Below are positions 25,807 to 33,354 of a DNA stretch of 34,945 nucleotides, one piece after another. Positions within the stretch are counted from its first letter, which is position 1, and each line of letters opens with the position of its first letter. This stretch comes from Candidatus Kuenenia stuttgartensis (GTDB taxonomy: Bacteria; Planctomycetota; Planctomycetia; Pirellulales; UBA1268): contig CAMCQY010000028.1 of assembly GCA_945877135.1 (NCBI GenBank), positions 1 through 34,945 of the forward strand. Direction: 5' to 3'. Below the pieces are notes generated by a model, which saw only the letters and a program-made list of their open reading frames with translations, was not told the DNA's origin and searched no databases. The position numbers and the translations under genes were made by a program.

Positions 25807-26727
25807 CTACCGTCGCATGGCCAGCGGCAACGCGAACAGGGCCATCGTCAGCCCCCAGAGCGGCTCGCCCGCCAACAGGCCGACGAGTGGCCACCCGACC
25901 AGCCCGACTCTGGCCACGAGTTGCTGCGTCGGCCCGCACCACAGGCCGATCGCGAAGATGATCTCGAAGGCGGTCACGCCGTGCGTGAGCAGGTTCGTGA
26001 GATATTCCGATCGCTCCAGCAGAGGCACGAGGCCGGCGGCCCCGCTCCGCGGCCCCGTTGCCAGATACCAGGCAGCCAGACCATCCCACCAGGCATCTCC
26101 CTTCAGCTGCGCGAGCAAACCCGCGACGGTGATCGCCGTGGCGTACACTTTCATGAGCCCCTGCGAGATGCTGGCCCTCCAGCCTGCCGCCGGCACGGGC
26201 CGGCCCGCGCGATTCGCGAACCAGCGATCGAGTGAAAAATGCTCTCCGGCCGGGCCGATAGCCAGGATCCAGAGCAGGACCGACAGGCAGTCGTCGGCAG
26301 GCCCCACGAGCATCGGGCCGCGGTGCAACAGCGACGACCAGAGCACGGCCGCAAGTGGCGCGACCACGGGCGTCGCAAAGCCGACCAGCAGCAGGACGAA
26401 GACCATGCCCGTCGCGGCGAAGAGCACGGTCAGCGTCGCGGACGTCGCCGCCCAATCAAAGAGCGAAAACCCGTACGGCGAACGCCACTCTCGCACGGTG
26501 TCGGCAGGCAGGACGCCCGCGGGCCCAAACCATGCCTGAAGGTCAGCGGCATAGCTCCACCAGAGCGCAAGCGCGATGGCTGCGGCGGCGATCCGCACGA
26601 TCGCCAGCGGCCGGCTGTCGGCGGGACTGAACCAGAACCGGTTCCAGGCATCGCCGACCGCGGCAATGCCGTCAGTGCTGGAGGGGCCTGACATGGAACG
26701 AGTAGCGGCCGATGACCTTGCATTCAT
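25807..26727 (-). CDS. HTTM domain membrane protein
   Basis: This 306-aa polytopic membrane protein resembles the HTTM family (horizontally transferred transmembrane domain, related to vitamin K-dependent gamma-carboxylase). Recognisable parts are RPLAIVRIAAAAIALALWW, the mid-protein DDCLSVLLWILAIGPAGEHFSLDRWFANR, and ISQGLMKVYATAITVAGLLAQLKGDAWWDG. Several hydrophobic helices span the protein. Carboxylase activity is not implied. Its ATG overlaps the stop of the upstream gene by 4 bases (26724-26727), which fixes the start and shows coupling; a later Met (residue 12) is the alternative. Confidence 0.85.
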   Translation of the reverse strand: MNARSSAATRSMSGPSSTDGIAAVGDAWNRFWFSPADSRPLAIVRIAAAAIALALWWSYAADLQAWFGPAGVLPADTVREWRSPYGFSLFDWAATSATLTVLFAATGMVFVLLLVGFATPVVAPLAAVLWSSLLHRGPMLVGPADDCLSVLLWILAIGPAGEHFSLDRWFANRAGRPVPAAGWRASISQGLMKVYATAITVAGLLAQLKGDAWWDGLAAWYLATGPRSGAAGLVPLLERSEYLTNLLTHGVTAFEIIFAIGLWCGPTQQLVARVGLVGWPLVGLLAGEPLWGLTMALFALPLAMRR

Positions 26728-27374
26728 CGCGTGGCCTCCGCGGCGTTTCCAGTACCACCGTCGCTCGGGTTGCCGCTGGCCTCGGGACGCACGAGCGGCG
26801 CAACCTCGCCACGAGGCTCCGCGCGAATCAACTGCAGTTCACCGCCAACCATGCGAACCCGGGCCGATGAGGCCTGTACCGGTGCTGTCGGCGGCCCACC
26901 GCGATCGACCAGCGGAGTCCGCAGCGCACGCACAGTCACGTCCTCGGCGCCCACCTCGTCGAACATACCGCGGCCAAAGGCCGCCGCCAGCAGGCCATCG
27001 CGATCGGCATCTTCCACCGCGATCGACCGCGCGAGCCGCTGCCACCGGGCAGCCCGTTCACCGGTGAGTCGGCCGGGGAGACGCACTGGCGCGGCCTTGC
27101 TATCGCCCTGCCGCCGCACCTCGATTCGAAAGTCACCATCGTCATCGCTGCCATGCGTGAGCCGATACTCGAAGCCGAGGTCGAGCCATGGCGGCACCAT
27201 CCATGGTGAGAAGAGGCGGCTCTTGATCGTGCGAACGACCGCCGACGATCCACTGCCGGTGTTGCCGGCGATCGAGAGCACCAGACCCAGGAGCAACACG
27301 GCCAGCGCCACCGTCACCGCAGCCTGTGTCGCAGGTGACGGCGTCTTGCTATCGGAAGAGGTGTTCATCGGCAT
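26724..27374 (-). CDS. Single-pass membrane protein, partner of the HTTM gene
   Basis: I do not recognise a family in this 216-aa protein. It has a short N-terminal tail, one hydrophobic segment (about 18-40, AAVTVALAVLLLGLVLSIAG) and a soluble domain containing FSPWMVPPWLDLGFEYRLTHG and repeated Arg/Ala/Gly-rich stretches. It is translationally coupled to the HTTM gene (4-bp overlap), so the two products probably act together at the membrane. The start may be 27374 or 27368 (MPM or the second Met). The open frame extends upstream only through REP-like repeat sequence. Confidence 0.72.
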   Translation of the reverse strand: MPMNTSSDSKTPSPATQAAVTVALAVLLLGLVLSIAGNTGSGSSAVVRTIKSRLFSPWMVPPWLDLGFEYRLTHGSDDDGDFRIEVRRQGDSKAAPVRLPGRLTGERAARWQRLARSIAVEDADRDGLLAAAFGRGMFDEVGAEDVTVRALRTPLVDRGGPPTAPVQASSARVRMVGGELQLIRAEPRGEVAPLVRPEASGNPSDGGTGNAAEATR

Positions 27375-27382
27375 TTTCCGCC

Positions 27383-27437
27383 CATCCAAGCCCGAAGCGT
27401 TTTGGCCGCCCATCCAAGCCCGAAGCGCAAGCGAGGG
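27383..27437. repeat. REP-like left arms, two partial copies
   Basis: CATCCAAGCCCGAAGCG begins at 27383 and again at 27411, 28 bp apart; the second continues CAAGCGAGGGTCGG. No complementary right arm follows, so these are half elements. They lie just upstream of the HTTM-operon start. Confidence 0.75.
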
Positions 27438-27590
27438 TCGGACGAGGGGTCCACCAACCGTGTGACTCAGCGCTCACTGGCCGGAAGCCCCCCAGTCTGA
27501 TTCGCCCGCCCACGAATCTCCAGTGCCAGTGTCCCACGGGATTTTTGGTGGTATTTCCGCGGCTCCGCCACCCCGCGGCAGCGGGCCGCG

Positions 27591-27619
27591 TTGACAGGCC
27601 CGCCGTATCGCGATAGTTT
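27591..27619 (+). promoter_or_regulatory. Probable promoter of tRNA-Ala
   Basis: A perfect TTGACA (27591-27596) is followed after 17 bp by TAGTTT (27614-27619), which keeps the first, second and last -10 bases. Transcription would start near 27626, giving a leader of about 80 nt before the mature tRNA. This is the best sigma70-type -35 in the window. Confidence 0.55.
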
Positions 27620-27706
27620 TCTGAAGGCGGTTCGACACCGCCACGGCTCCCCCATCGCACAAGCCACAGGCCCGCTGCCGCAGCGGTCGCGTGGCAAAGG
27701 TTCCAT

Positions 27707-27779
27707 GGGGGATTAGCTCAATTGGGAGAGCGTCTGGCTGGCAGCCAGAAGGTCAGGGGTTCAAATCCCCTATCCTCCA
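27707..27779 (+). tRNA. tRNA-Ala (anticodon GGC)
   Basis: The 73-nt gene folds as a standard cloverleaf. The acceptor GGGGGAT pairs with ATCCTCC and includes the G3-U70 wobble that identifies tRNA-Ala, with discriminator A. The D arm is AGCTCAATTGGGAGAGC-like. The anticodon stem TCTGG/CCAGA encloses CTGGCAG, giving anticodon GGC, and the T arm is AGGGG-TTCAAAT-CCCCT. The 3' CCA is not encoded (ACTTC follows). It reads GCC/GCU codons. Confidence 0.97.
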
Positions 27780-27806
27780 CTTCATTGTGGGGAGCCGGAA
27801 TGTCTC

Positions 27807-28793
27807 GTGGTGAGCCGCATCGCCCGCATGAAAACGCCCGCTGACCCCGCCCCGCAGTCGGCACCGCCGCGGGGCGAAATGGCCTGGGTGGATGGCTCGC
27901 TGATTCCCAGGCAGTCACTGGCAGTGCCCGTTGGCGACGCCGGGTTCGTGCTGGGGGCCACGGTCACCGAGCAACTACGGACGTTTCGCGGCCGGCTCTT
28001 TATGGCCGACGCCCACCAGGAGCGACTGCACGAATCGCTGCAGATCGTCGGCATCGATCTTGGCCGGCCGCTGGCCGGGGTGTTTGCGGCAGCAGCCGAA
28101 CTGGCAGCCTGCAATCACGCCGTCGGTCTGGCGGACGACGATCTGGGGCTTGTGATCTTCGTCACGCCCGGCGACCAGCCCTCGCAGCATCGTGGCATGA
28201 GAGGCAGCCCGCGAGTGGTGATCCACACCTTTCCGTTGGCGTTTCGCCTCTGGGCTGATGCCTACGAGCACGGTGTTCCATTGCGGAGCGTGTCGGTGAA
28301 GCAGGTGCCAGACGCCTGTTGGCCGGTGCAGGCCAAGGTCCGCAGCCGCCTCCATTATTTTCTCGCCGACCGCGAGGCACACGCTGTCGAACCGGGAGCG
28401 AAGGCGGTCGTCTGCCATCTCGACGGCCGCGTCAGCGAGACCTCCACCGCCAACATCGCGATCGTGCGAGACGGCATAATCCTCGCGCCACCGGCGGCAG
28501 ACGCACTCGCGGGTGTGAGTCTGCGATGTGCGGAGAGCCTGGCACAATCGCTGGCAATCACCTGGAACATACGCTCGCTGACCGAGCAGGACCTCGCCGA
28601 CGCCGATGAAATCCTGCTCACGAGCACGCCCAATTGCATCCTACCCGCCACACGCTTCAACGGTCATGCCATCGGCACTGGCCGACCTGGCAGGGTCTAT
28701 CAGTCGCTGCTGGCAGCGTGGACGAGCCTTGTGGGGATCGATATCGCCGCCCAGGCACGGGCAAGGGCAGAGTCCAGTGGCGATCGTGCCTGA
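27807..28793 (+). CDS. Class IV aminotransferase (IlvE/PabC family)
   Basis: This 328-aa PLP enzyme belongs to the family of branched-chain aminotransferase, D-amino acid transaminase and aminodeoxychorismate lyase. Features are DGSLIPRQSLAVPVGDAGFVLGATVTEQ at the N-terminus and the likely PLP lysine in QAKVRSRLHYFLAD (about residue 174). HLDGRVSETSTANIAIV follows near 215, then LLTSTPNCILPATRFNG near 275. Motifs do not decide between transaminase and lyase, so no symbol is given. The start may be GTG 27807 (GGGGAG 12 nt upstream) or ATG 27828. It begins 28 nt after the tRNA and may be read from the same promoter. Confidence 0.85.
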   Translation: MVSRIARMKTPADPAPQSAPPRGEMAWVDGSLIPRQSLAVPVGDAGFVLGATVTEQLRTFRGRLFMADAHQERLHESLQIVGIDLGRPLAGVFAAAAELAACNHAVGLADDDLGLVIFVTPGDQPSQHRGMRGSPRVVIHTFPLAFRLWADAYEHGVPLRSVSVKQVPDACWPVQAKVRSRLHYFLADREAHAVEPGAKAVVCHLDGRVSETSTANIAIVRDGIILAPPAADALAGVSLRCAESLAQSLAITWNIRSLTEQDLADADEILLTSTPNCILPATRFNGHAIGTGRPGRVYQSLLAAWTSLVGIDIAAQARARAESSGDRA

Positions 28794-28830
28794 AAGGAAG
28801 CCGACAGCTTTTTCGCCAGCCGTCACATTC

Positions 28831-29481
28831 ATGCATCGCCCGCTCCGCCTTATCCTGATGCTCGCACTTCTGGCCGTGGCCGTGCCGCTGGTGCCGTTTC
28901 TCGCCTTCGGCACGCGGCTTGATCATGCGGTGGCCGGCTGGCTCGATCCGCCCCCCGCTCCTCAGGTGCTGGCGGCGATCGAGGTGGGCGTGCTCGCCGC
29001 CGACCTGTTGCTGCCGGTGCCCTCGAGCATGGTGGCCACCCTCGGCGGCGCGCATCTCGGCGTCGTGATCGGCACGGGCTGCGCCTGGCTGGGCATGACG
29101 GCCGGCGCGATGGTGGGCTGGTGGCTCGGCCGCACCGCGGGCGCCGCATCGCTCTCCAGCCTCACGCTCGCTGAGCAGGAACGGCTCGCCCGTCAGCAGC
29201 GCCGCTTTGGTCCGCTGGCAGTCGTACTCACCCGGCCCATGCCACTGGTGGCGGAGGCGGCGGCGCTTATGGCCGGTGCGAGCGGCATGAGTTGGCGGGA
29301 CTTTCTCATCGCCGCCGGCAGCGGCAACCTCGCCATCGCGCTGGTCTGGAGCCTTGCCGGCGCCCTCGGCCGGCAGGCCGACTCGCTCCAGTGGGTGCTC
29401 ATGGGATCGCTGGCGGCTCCGGTCGCCATCACGTGGCTGGTGCTGCGTCGCACGTTGCAAACACCGTCGCGCGAACTATGA
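28831..29481 (+). CDS. VTT/SNARE-associated-like membrane protein
   Basis: This is about a 216-aa membrane protein of the DedA/VTT superfamily. It has an N-terminal helix (PLRLILMLALLAVAVPLVPFL), the pattern LLLPVPSSMVATLGGAHLGVVIGTG near 65-90, LTRPMPLVAEAAALMAGASGMSWRDFL near 130-155, and a last helix. Such proteins move lipids or drive membrane homeostasis in other bacteria; the substrate here is unknown. The start is uncertain: ATG 28831 has no good Shine-Dalgarno, and a GTG near 28787 overlapping the upstream stop is possible. A second family member follows. Confidence 0.75.
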   Translation: MHRPLRLILMLALLAVAVPLVPFLAFGTRLDHAVAGWLDPPPAPQVLAAIEVGVLAADLLLPVPSSMVATLGGAHLGVVIGTGCAWLGMTAGAMVGWWLGRTAGAASLSSLTLAEQERLARQQRRFGPLAVVLTRPMPLVAEAAALMAGASGMSWRDFLIAAGSGNLAIALVWSLAGALGRQADSLQWVLMGSLAAPVAITWLVLRRTLQTPSREL

Positions 29482-29548
29482 TCCGCTGCACGACTCGAGT
29501 GATCGGCACGCATCGGACCGCGACACCACACCCTGCGACGGACACGCC

Positions 29549-30196
29549 ATGGAAGCTCTGAAGCCGTTTCTCGATCTTTTCCTGAACCTCGACGAGAAGT
29601 TGCACGAAATCCTCAACGTCTGGGGGCCGTGGACCTACGTGCTGTTGTTCGCGATCATCCTCTGCGAGACAGGCCTCGTGGTGACGCCCTTCCTACCCGG
29701 CGATTCACTGCTCTTCGCGGCGGGAGCCATGGCGGCGCTCCACCCCGATTCGCTCAGTATCGTCCTGCTGCTGATCCTACTGTCAATTGCCGCGGTGCTC
29801 GGCGACACGATCAACTACGCTATCGGCCGGGCCGTCGGCCCCCGCGCCTTCCGCATCAATGCCTGGTTTTTGAAACACGAGCACCTCGTCAAGACGCAGG
29901 AGTTCTACGATCGGCACGGCGGCAAGACGATCGTGCTCGCCCGGTTCGTGCCGATCGTCCGCACCTTCGCTCCCTTCATTGCCGGCGTCGGCAAGATGAA
30001 CTATCCGCAGTTCCTCTATTACAACGTCGTCGGCGGACTGGCCTGGGTGCTGATCTGCACGCTGGCCGGGTATTTCTTCGGCGGGCTGGAGATCGTGAAG
30101 AAGAACTTCGAGCTGGTGGTGGTCGGCATCGTGCTCGTGTCGGTGCTGCCCGTGGCCTGGGAACTCTGGGCAGCCCGCCGCCGCGGCGCGGAGTGA
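29549..30196 (+). CDS. DedA family membrane protein
   Basis: This 215-aa protein is a clear DedA member: WGPWTYVLLFAIILCETGLVVTPFLPGDSLLFAAGA (about 26-61), LGDTINYAIGRAVGPRAF (about 87-104), the basic motif GGKTIVLARFVPIVRTFAPFIAGVGKM (about 128-154) and a final helix with VSVLPVAWE. DedA proteins are flippases or exchangers for undecaprenyl phosphate and related lipids. The ATG at 29549 begins the conserved region; an open frame upstream is a shadow of the preceding gene. It ends 12 bp from the convergent glnE. Confidence 0.93.
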   Translation: MEALKPFLDLFLNLDEKLHEILNVWGPWTYVLLFAIILCETGLVVTPFLPGDSLLFAAGAMAALHPDSLSIVLLLILLSIAAVLGDTINYAIGRAVGPRAFRINAWFLKHEHLVKTQEFYDRHGGKTIVLARFVPIVRTFAPFIAGVGKMNYPQFLYYNVVGGLAWVLICTLAGYFFGGLEIVKKNFELVVVGIVLVSVLPVAWELWAARRRGAE

Positions 30197-30208
30197 TCAC
30201 GCATCACG

Positions 30209-33200
30209 TTACGCCAACGATGCCTCGACGCGGTCGAACACAGCGTCGAAATGCTGCCGCGTGCGCGAGGTGAGTGACTGCACCTCCGCCACGAGGTCTT
30301 CCGGGCTGCCGTAGCCGAGCAGATGGGCGAGCGTCCTCTGCTCTGACTGCAGCGACGGGAAATCGTGCCGGGCTGGTGCGTCGAGCAGCCGCAGATGCCC
30401 CTCGATCGTGCGGAGCGTTCGGTAGGCCTGTTCGAGAAACGCAAACTCCGGACTGGAGAGATGCCCCGCCGCCTGCAATCGCTCGAGGCCCACGAGCGTC
30501 TCGGGCGTGCGGACCGCGGGCTCGTGGCCGCCGTGCACGAGCTGCAGGACCTGTGCGATGAACTCGATGTCCACCACGCCGCCGGGACCGCGTTTGAGGT
30601 TGGTCGCCCGGGCGCCCTCTTCCATGCGGTGCCGCATCCGGCGGATCTCGACGACCTCGGCCGCGGTCCACTTCCGCTCGTAGGCGGCGGCATGGACGAT
30701 CCGCATGGCCCGGGTGGCCGCCGCGGGGCTGCCCACGACCACCCTCGCCTTCACCAGCGCCTGCCGCTCCCAGATCGCGGCCGGGCCGTCCTCGGCGAAG
30801 TAGCGGGCAAAGTCATCGAGCGATATCGCCGCCGGCCCGCTGCGGCCGCTGGGGCGCAGCCGGGAATCCATTTCATAAAGCCGACCATGGGGGCCGAACG
30901 TGTTGAACACCTTCATCGTCCGCTGCGACAGCTCCGCGAAGAAGTGGCCGTTGGTCGTGCCCTCGACGCTCCGCCGCGTGCGGCGGCGGTGGAAGGAAAT
31001 GCCGTCGTGGTCGTAGAGAAAGACGAGGTCCACGTCGCTGGCGTAATTCATCTCGCGGCCGCCGAACTTGCCCATCGCCAGCACGACGGGCCCGGCCCGC
31101 ACGCCCACGGTCTCTCCCTGCCCCGCCATCGGCTCGCCGAGCCGCTCCACGAGTTTCTCCTCCTCACGGGCCATCACGACCCGCAGGATCGATTCCGGGA
31201 TGGCCGAGACCGCGGCGGTCGTCTCCGCGACATTCTGCCGACCGAGGATGTCACGCACTCCCACCCGCAGCTGCTGCGAGGCCTTGAAGGCATGGATGAT
31301 CGGTTCGAGCTCGACCGCCCCCTTGCAGAGTTCCGTGAGGACGGTGTCGAGCTCCGCCGGCCTGGGCAGCCTTGGCACCACGAGGCTGTCGAGCAGTTCG
31401 TCGATCATGCCCGGATTGCTGACCAGCAGTTTGGCAAGGAACGGGCTCGATGAGCAGAGCCGCACCGTCAGCGTCAGTGATGGTGGATGGAAGCTGAACA
31501 GTTCCCAGAGCACCCCCTTGCCGCCGAGGGAATCGCTGACCGCGACAAGGTTCACGAGCGTGGCGTCGGGGTCGGGAGTGGTGGCGATGGCCGCCAGGAG
31601 TCGGCCCGCGATCGCCGCCAGAAAATGCCGGCACCGTCGCGTGGAAAGAAACCGCACCTGCTCCTCGCCGAGGCTCTCGATCGCCCGATGTGCGGCGGGG
31701 ATGTCGCGGAAACCGTGCCGCGACAACACCTCGCGGACAAACGCCTCCGGCGGCGACGGATCGAGCACAAGGTCCACTTCCGGCTCGGGCTCCGCCTCCT
31801 CAGGGAAGGCGTCGTGCAGCAGGTGGTCGAGGATGCGGCGATTGACGTCCGTCGCCTCGGCCAGTTCCTGTCGCAGCCGATCGGCGGCCGCCTCGCCCGT
31901 GCCGTAGCCCATGCGGACCGCCAGCCTGGTGAACTCGATCGGATCCCGCGGCACGGCATGCGTCTGCCGATCGTAGAGCATCTGAAGCCGATGCTCGACG
32001 GTCCGCAGGAGGGTGTAGGTGCGTTCCAGAATGCCGCGTTCCTGGTCGGTCAGTCCGCCTGCCTCCACGAGCCGCCGCATCGCCTCGAGCGTCGTGCCGG
32101 TGCGGACTTGCGGCACATCGCCCCCGCTCAGGAGTTGGAGGAATTGGATCGTGAACTCGATATCGCGAATCCCACCCCGGCCGCTCTTGATGTCGGCATC
32201 GTCCGTCCCGTCGCGGACGGCCCGGTGTTCGATCCGTCGCTTGAGCGCCTTGATGCCGCTGATGTCGGCCCGCGTCAGCCAGCGGCGGTAGATCCACGGC
32301 TCCATCTCGGCAAGCACCCGCGCTCCGAGGGCCTCGTCGCCGGCGATGCAGCGGGCCTTCACCCACGCCTGCCGCTCCCAGGTGCGGCCATGGCGGTCGT
32401 AATACTGGAGCAGCTCTTCCTGCGACATCGTCGCGGGTCCGTTCGCCCCGTGCGGCCGCAGCCGCAGATCAACTCGGTAGGCGGCTCCCAGGTCGGTTGG
32501 TTCCACGATCAGCCGAACCGTCTCCTGCACCACGCGTTCGAAGAATTCAGCGTTCGAGCAGGGTTTGGGCCCATCCACGCGGCCTTCGGCCGAATAGACG
32601 AACACGAGGTCGATGTCGCTGGAGTAGTTCAGCTCCACGCCGCCAAGCTTGCCCATCGCGATCACCGTGATGGTGGCGTGTTCCCCGGCCAGACCGCGGG
32701 GAATGCCTCGCAGCTTTTCGAGTCTTGACACGGCCGACGCGACCGACGCCCGTACCACGCAGTCGGCGACGTACGAAATCTGCGTCACCACCGTCTCCAG
32801 CCGCTGCCCGCCAACGATGTCGCCGTAGGCGATGCGGAGCGTCTCGCGACGTTTGAATCGACGCAGCGCCCGCATCATGCAACCGGGCTCGGTGAGCAGG
32901 GCCATCTCCGCGGCCAACGCTGCGGCCAGGCTCTGGCGACTCTCGGGCCTTCCCTCGCCCACGCGGACCTGCTCCCACGATTCAGGGTCGAGGATCACGA
33001 GGTCTGCCAGATAGGGGCTGGCGGAGAAGAGCTTGAGCAGAATCTCCAGGCTCCGCGGATCACGCTGGAAGAGCGTGCCGGTGGAGAGCGGGCTGCGAAC
33101 GGCACCGAGGAGCCGCTCGACCGCGACGAGCACACGATCGGGATCGCTCACGGCTGGCAGGAGTTCGCCCAGCCGACCACAGAGAAACGCCATCAGATCG

Positions 33201-33352
33201 AGCGTCAGCCCGTGGGCGGCGAGCCCGCAGAGCGAGCGGTGGGCCTGCTGAGGATCCGTGAGTCCTGCACGCCGTCCCCACTCCGCCGCGGCGGTGGGCT
33301 CGTCGAGGAGCCGTTCCATCTCCGCGATCGAACCGGGGAAGTCCGGCGGCAC
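30209..33352 (-). CDS. glnE: Bifunctional glutamine synthetase adenylyltransferase/deadenylylase
   Basis: GlnE adds and removes AMP on glutamine synthetase under control of PII, tuning nitrogen assimilation. The 1047-aa protein has two nucleotidyltransferase domains: GKLGGVELNYSSDIDLVFVY with catalytic Asp near 245, and GKFGGREMNYASDVDLVFLY with Asp near 772. Between and after them are alpha-helical segments (KSGRGGIRDIEFTIQFLQLL; RGPGGVVDIEFIAQVLQLVHG). Both active centres look intact and the length is slightly above the usual about 950. It starts 2 nt after miaB, so the two are in one operon. No glnA or glnB lies nearby, so the target is encoded elsewhere. Confidence 0.96.
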   Translation of the reverse strand: MPPDFPGSIAEMERLLDEPTAAAEWGRRAGLTDPQQAHRSLCGLAAHGLTLDLMAFLCGRLGELLPAVSDPDRVLVAVERLLGAVRSPLSTGTLFQRDPRSLEILLKLFSASPYLADLVILDPESWEQVRVGEGRPESRQSLAAALAAEMALLTEPGCMMRALRRFKRRETLRIAYGDIVGGQRLETVVTQISYVADCVVRASVASAVSRLEKLRGIPRGLAGEHATITVIAMGKLGGVELNYSSDIDLVFVYSAEGRVDGPKPCSNAEFFERVVQETVRLIVEPTDLGAAYRVDLRLRPHGANGPATMSQEELLQYYDRHGRTWERQAWVKARCIAGDEALGARVLAEMEPWIYRRWLTRADISGIKALKRRIEHRAVRDGTDDADIKSGRGGIRDIEFTIQFLQLLSGGDVPQVRTGTTLEAMRRLVEAGGLTDQERGILERTYTLLRTVEHRLQMLYDRQTHAVPRDPIEFTRLAVRMGYGTGEAAADRLRQELAEATDVNRRILDHLLHDAFPEEAEPEPEVDLVLDPSPPEAFVREVLSRHGFRDIPAAHRAIESLGEEQVRFLSTRRCRHFLAAIAGRLLAAIATTPDPDATLVNLVAVSDSLGGKGVLWELFSFHPPSLTLTVRLCSSSPFLAKLLVSNPGMIDELLDSLVVPRLPRPAELDTVLTELCKGAVELEPIIHAFKASQQLRVGVRDILGRQNVAETTAAVSAIPESILRVVMAREEEKLVERLGEPMAGQGETVGVRAGPVVLAMGKFGGREMNYASDVDLVFLYDHDGISFHRRRTRRSVEGTTNGHFFAELSQRTMKVFNTFGPHGRLYEMDSRLRPSGRSGPAAISLDDFARYFAEDGPAAIWERQALVKARVVVGSPAAATRAMRIVHAAAYERKWTAAEVVEIRRMRHRMEEGARATNLKRGPGGVVDIEFIAQVLQLVHGGHEPAVRTPETLVGLERLQAAGHLSSPEFAFLEQAYRTLRTIEGHLRLLDAPARHDFPSLQSEQRTLAHLLGYGSPEDLVAEVQSLTSRTRQHFDAVFDRVEASLA

Positions 33353-33354
33353 GG

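Larger units (their letters stand above)
27375..27706. other. Non-coding gap before tRNA-Ala
   Basis: It contains two REP-like left arms (27383-27437), then about 150 bp with no clear feature. A promoter-like pair follows at 27591-27619, then the tRNA leader. The leader has a T-arm-like hairpin (27626-27642, GGCGG-TTCGACA-CCGCC) and a CCGCTG/CAGCGG hairpin near 27672-27686. Minus-strand open frames here read GVEPPSE- and GFEP-type peptides, a familiar artefact of T-arm sequences. Confidence 0.6.

Noticed and set aside
27250-27655. tmRNA (ssrA) ending at the GGCGG-TTCGACA-CCGCC hairpin
   Set aside because: No matching 5' acceptor strand or tag-coding segment was found upstream, and the span would overlap a coding gene.
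27474-27918. Minus-strand peptides reading GVEPPSE and GFEPLTF
   Set aside because: These arise from the antisense of T-arm sequences of the tRNA-Ala and its leader, a known annotation artefact.
31487-32728. Plus-strand open frame antisense to glnE (413 codons)
   Set aside because: Same reason: it is the antisense shadow of a well-recognised two-domain GlnE.
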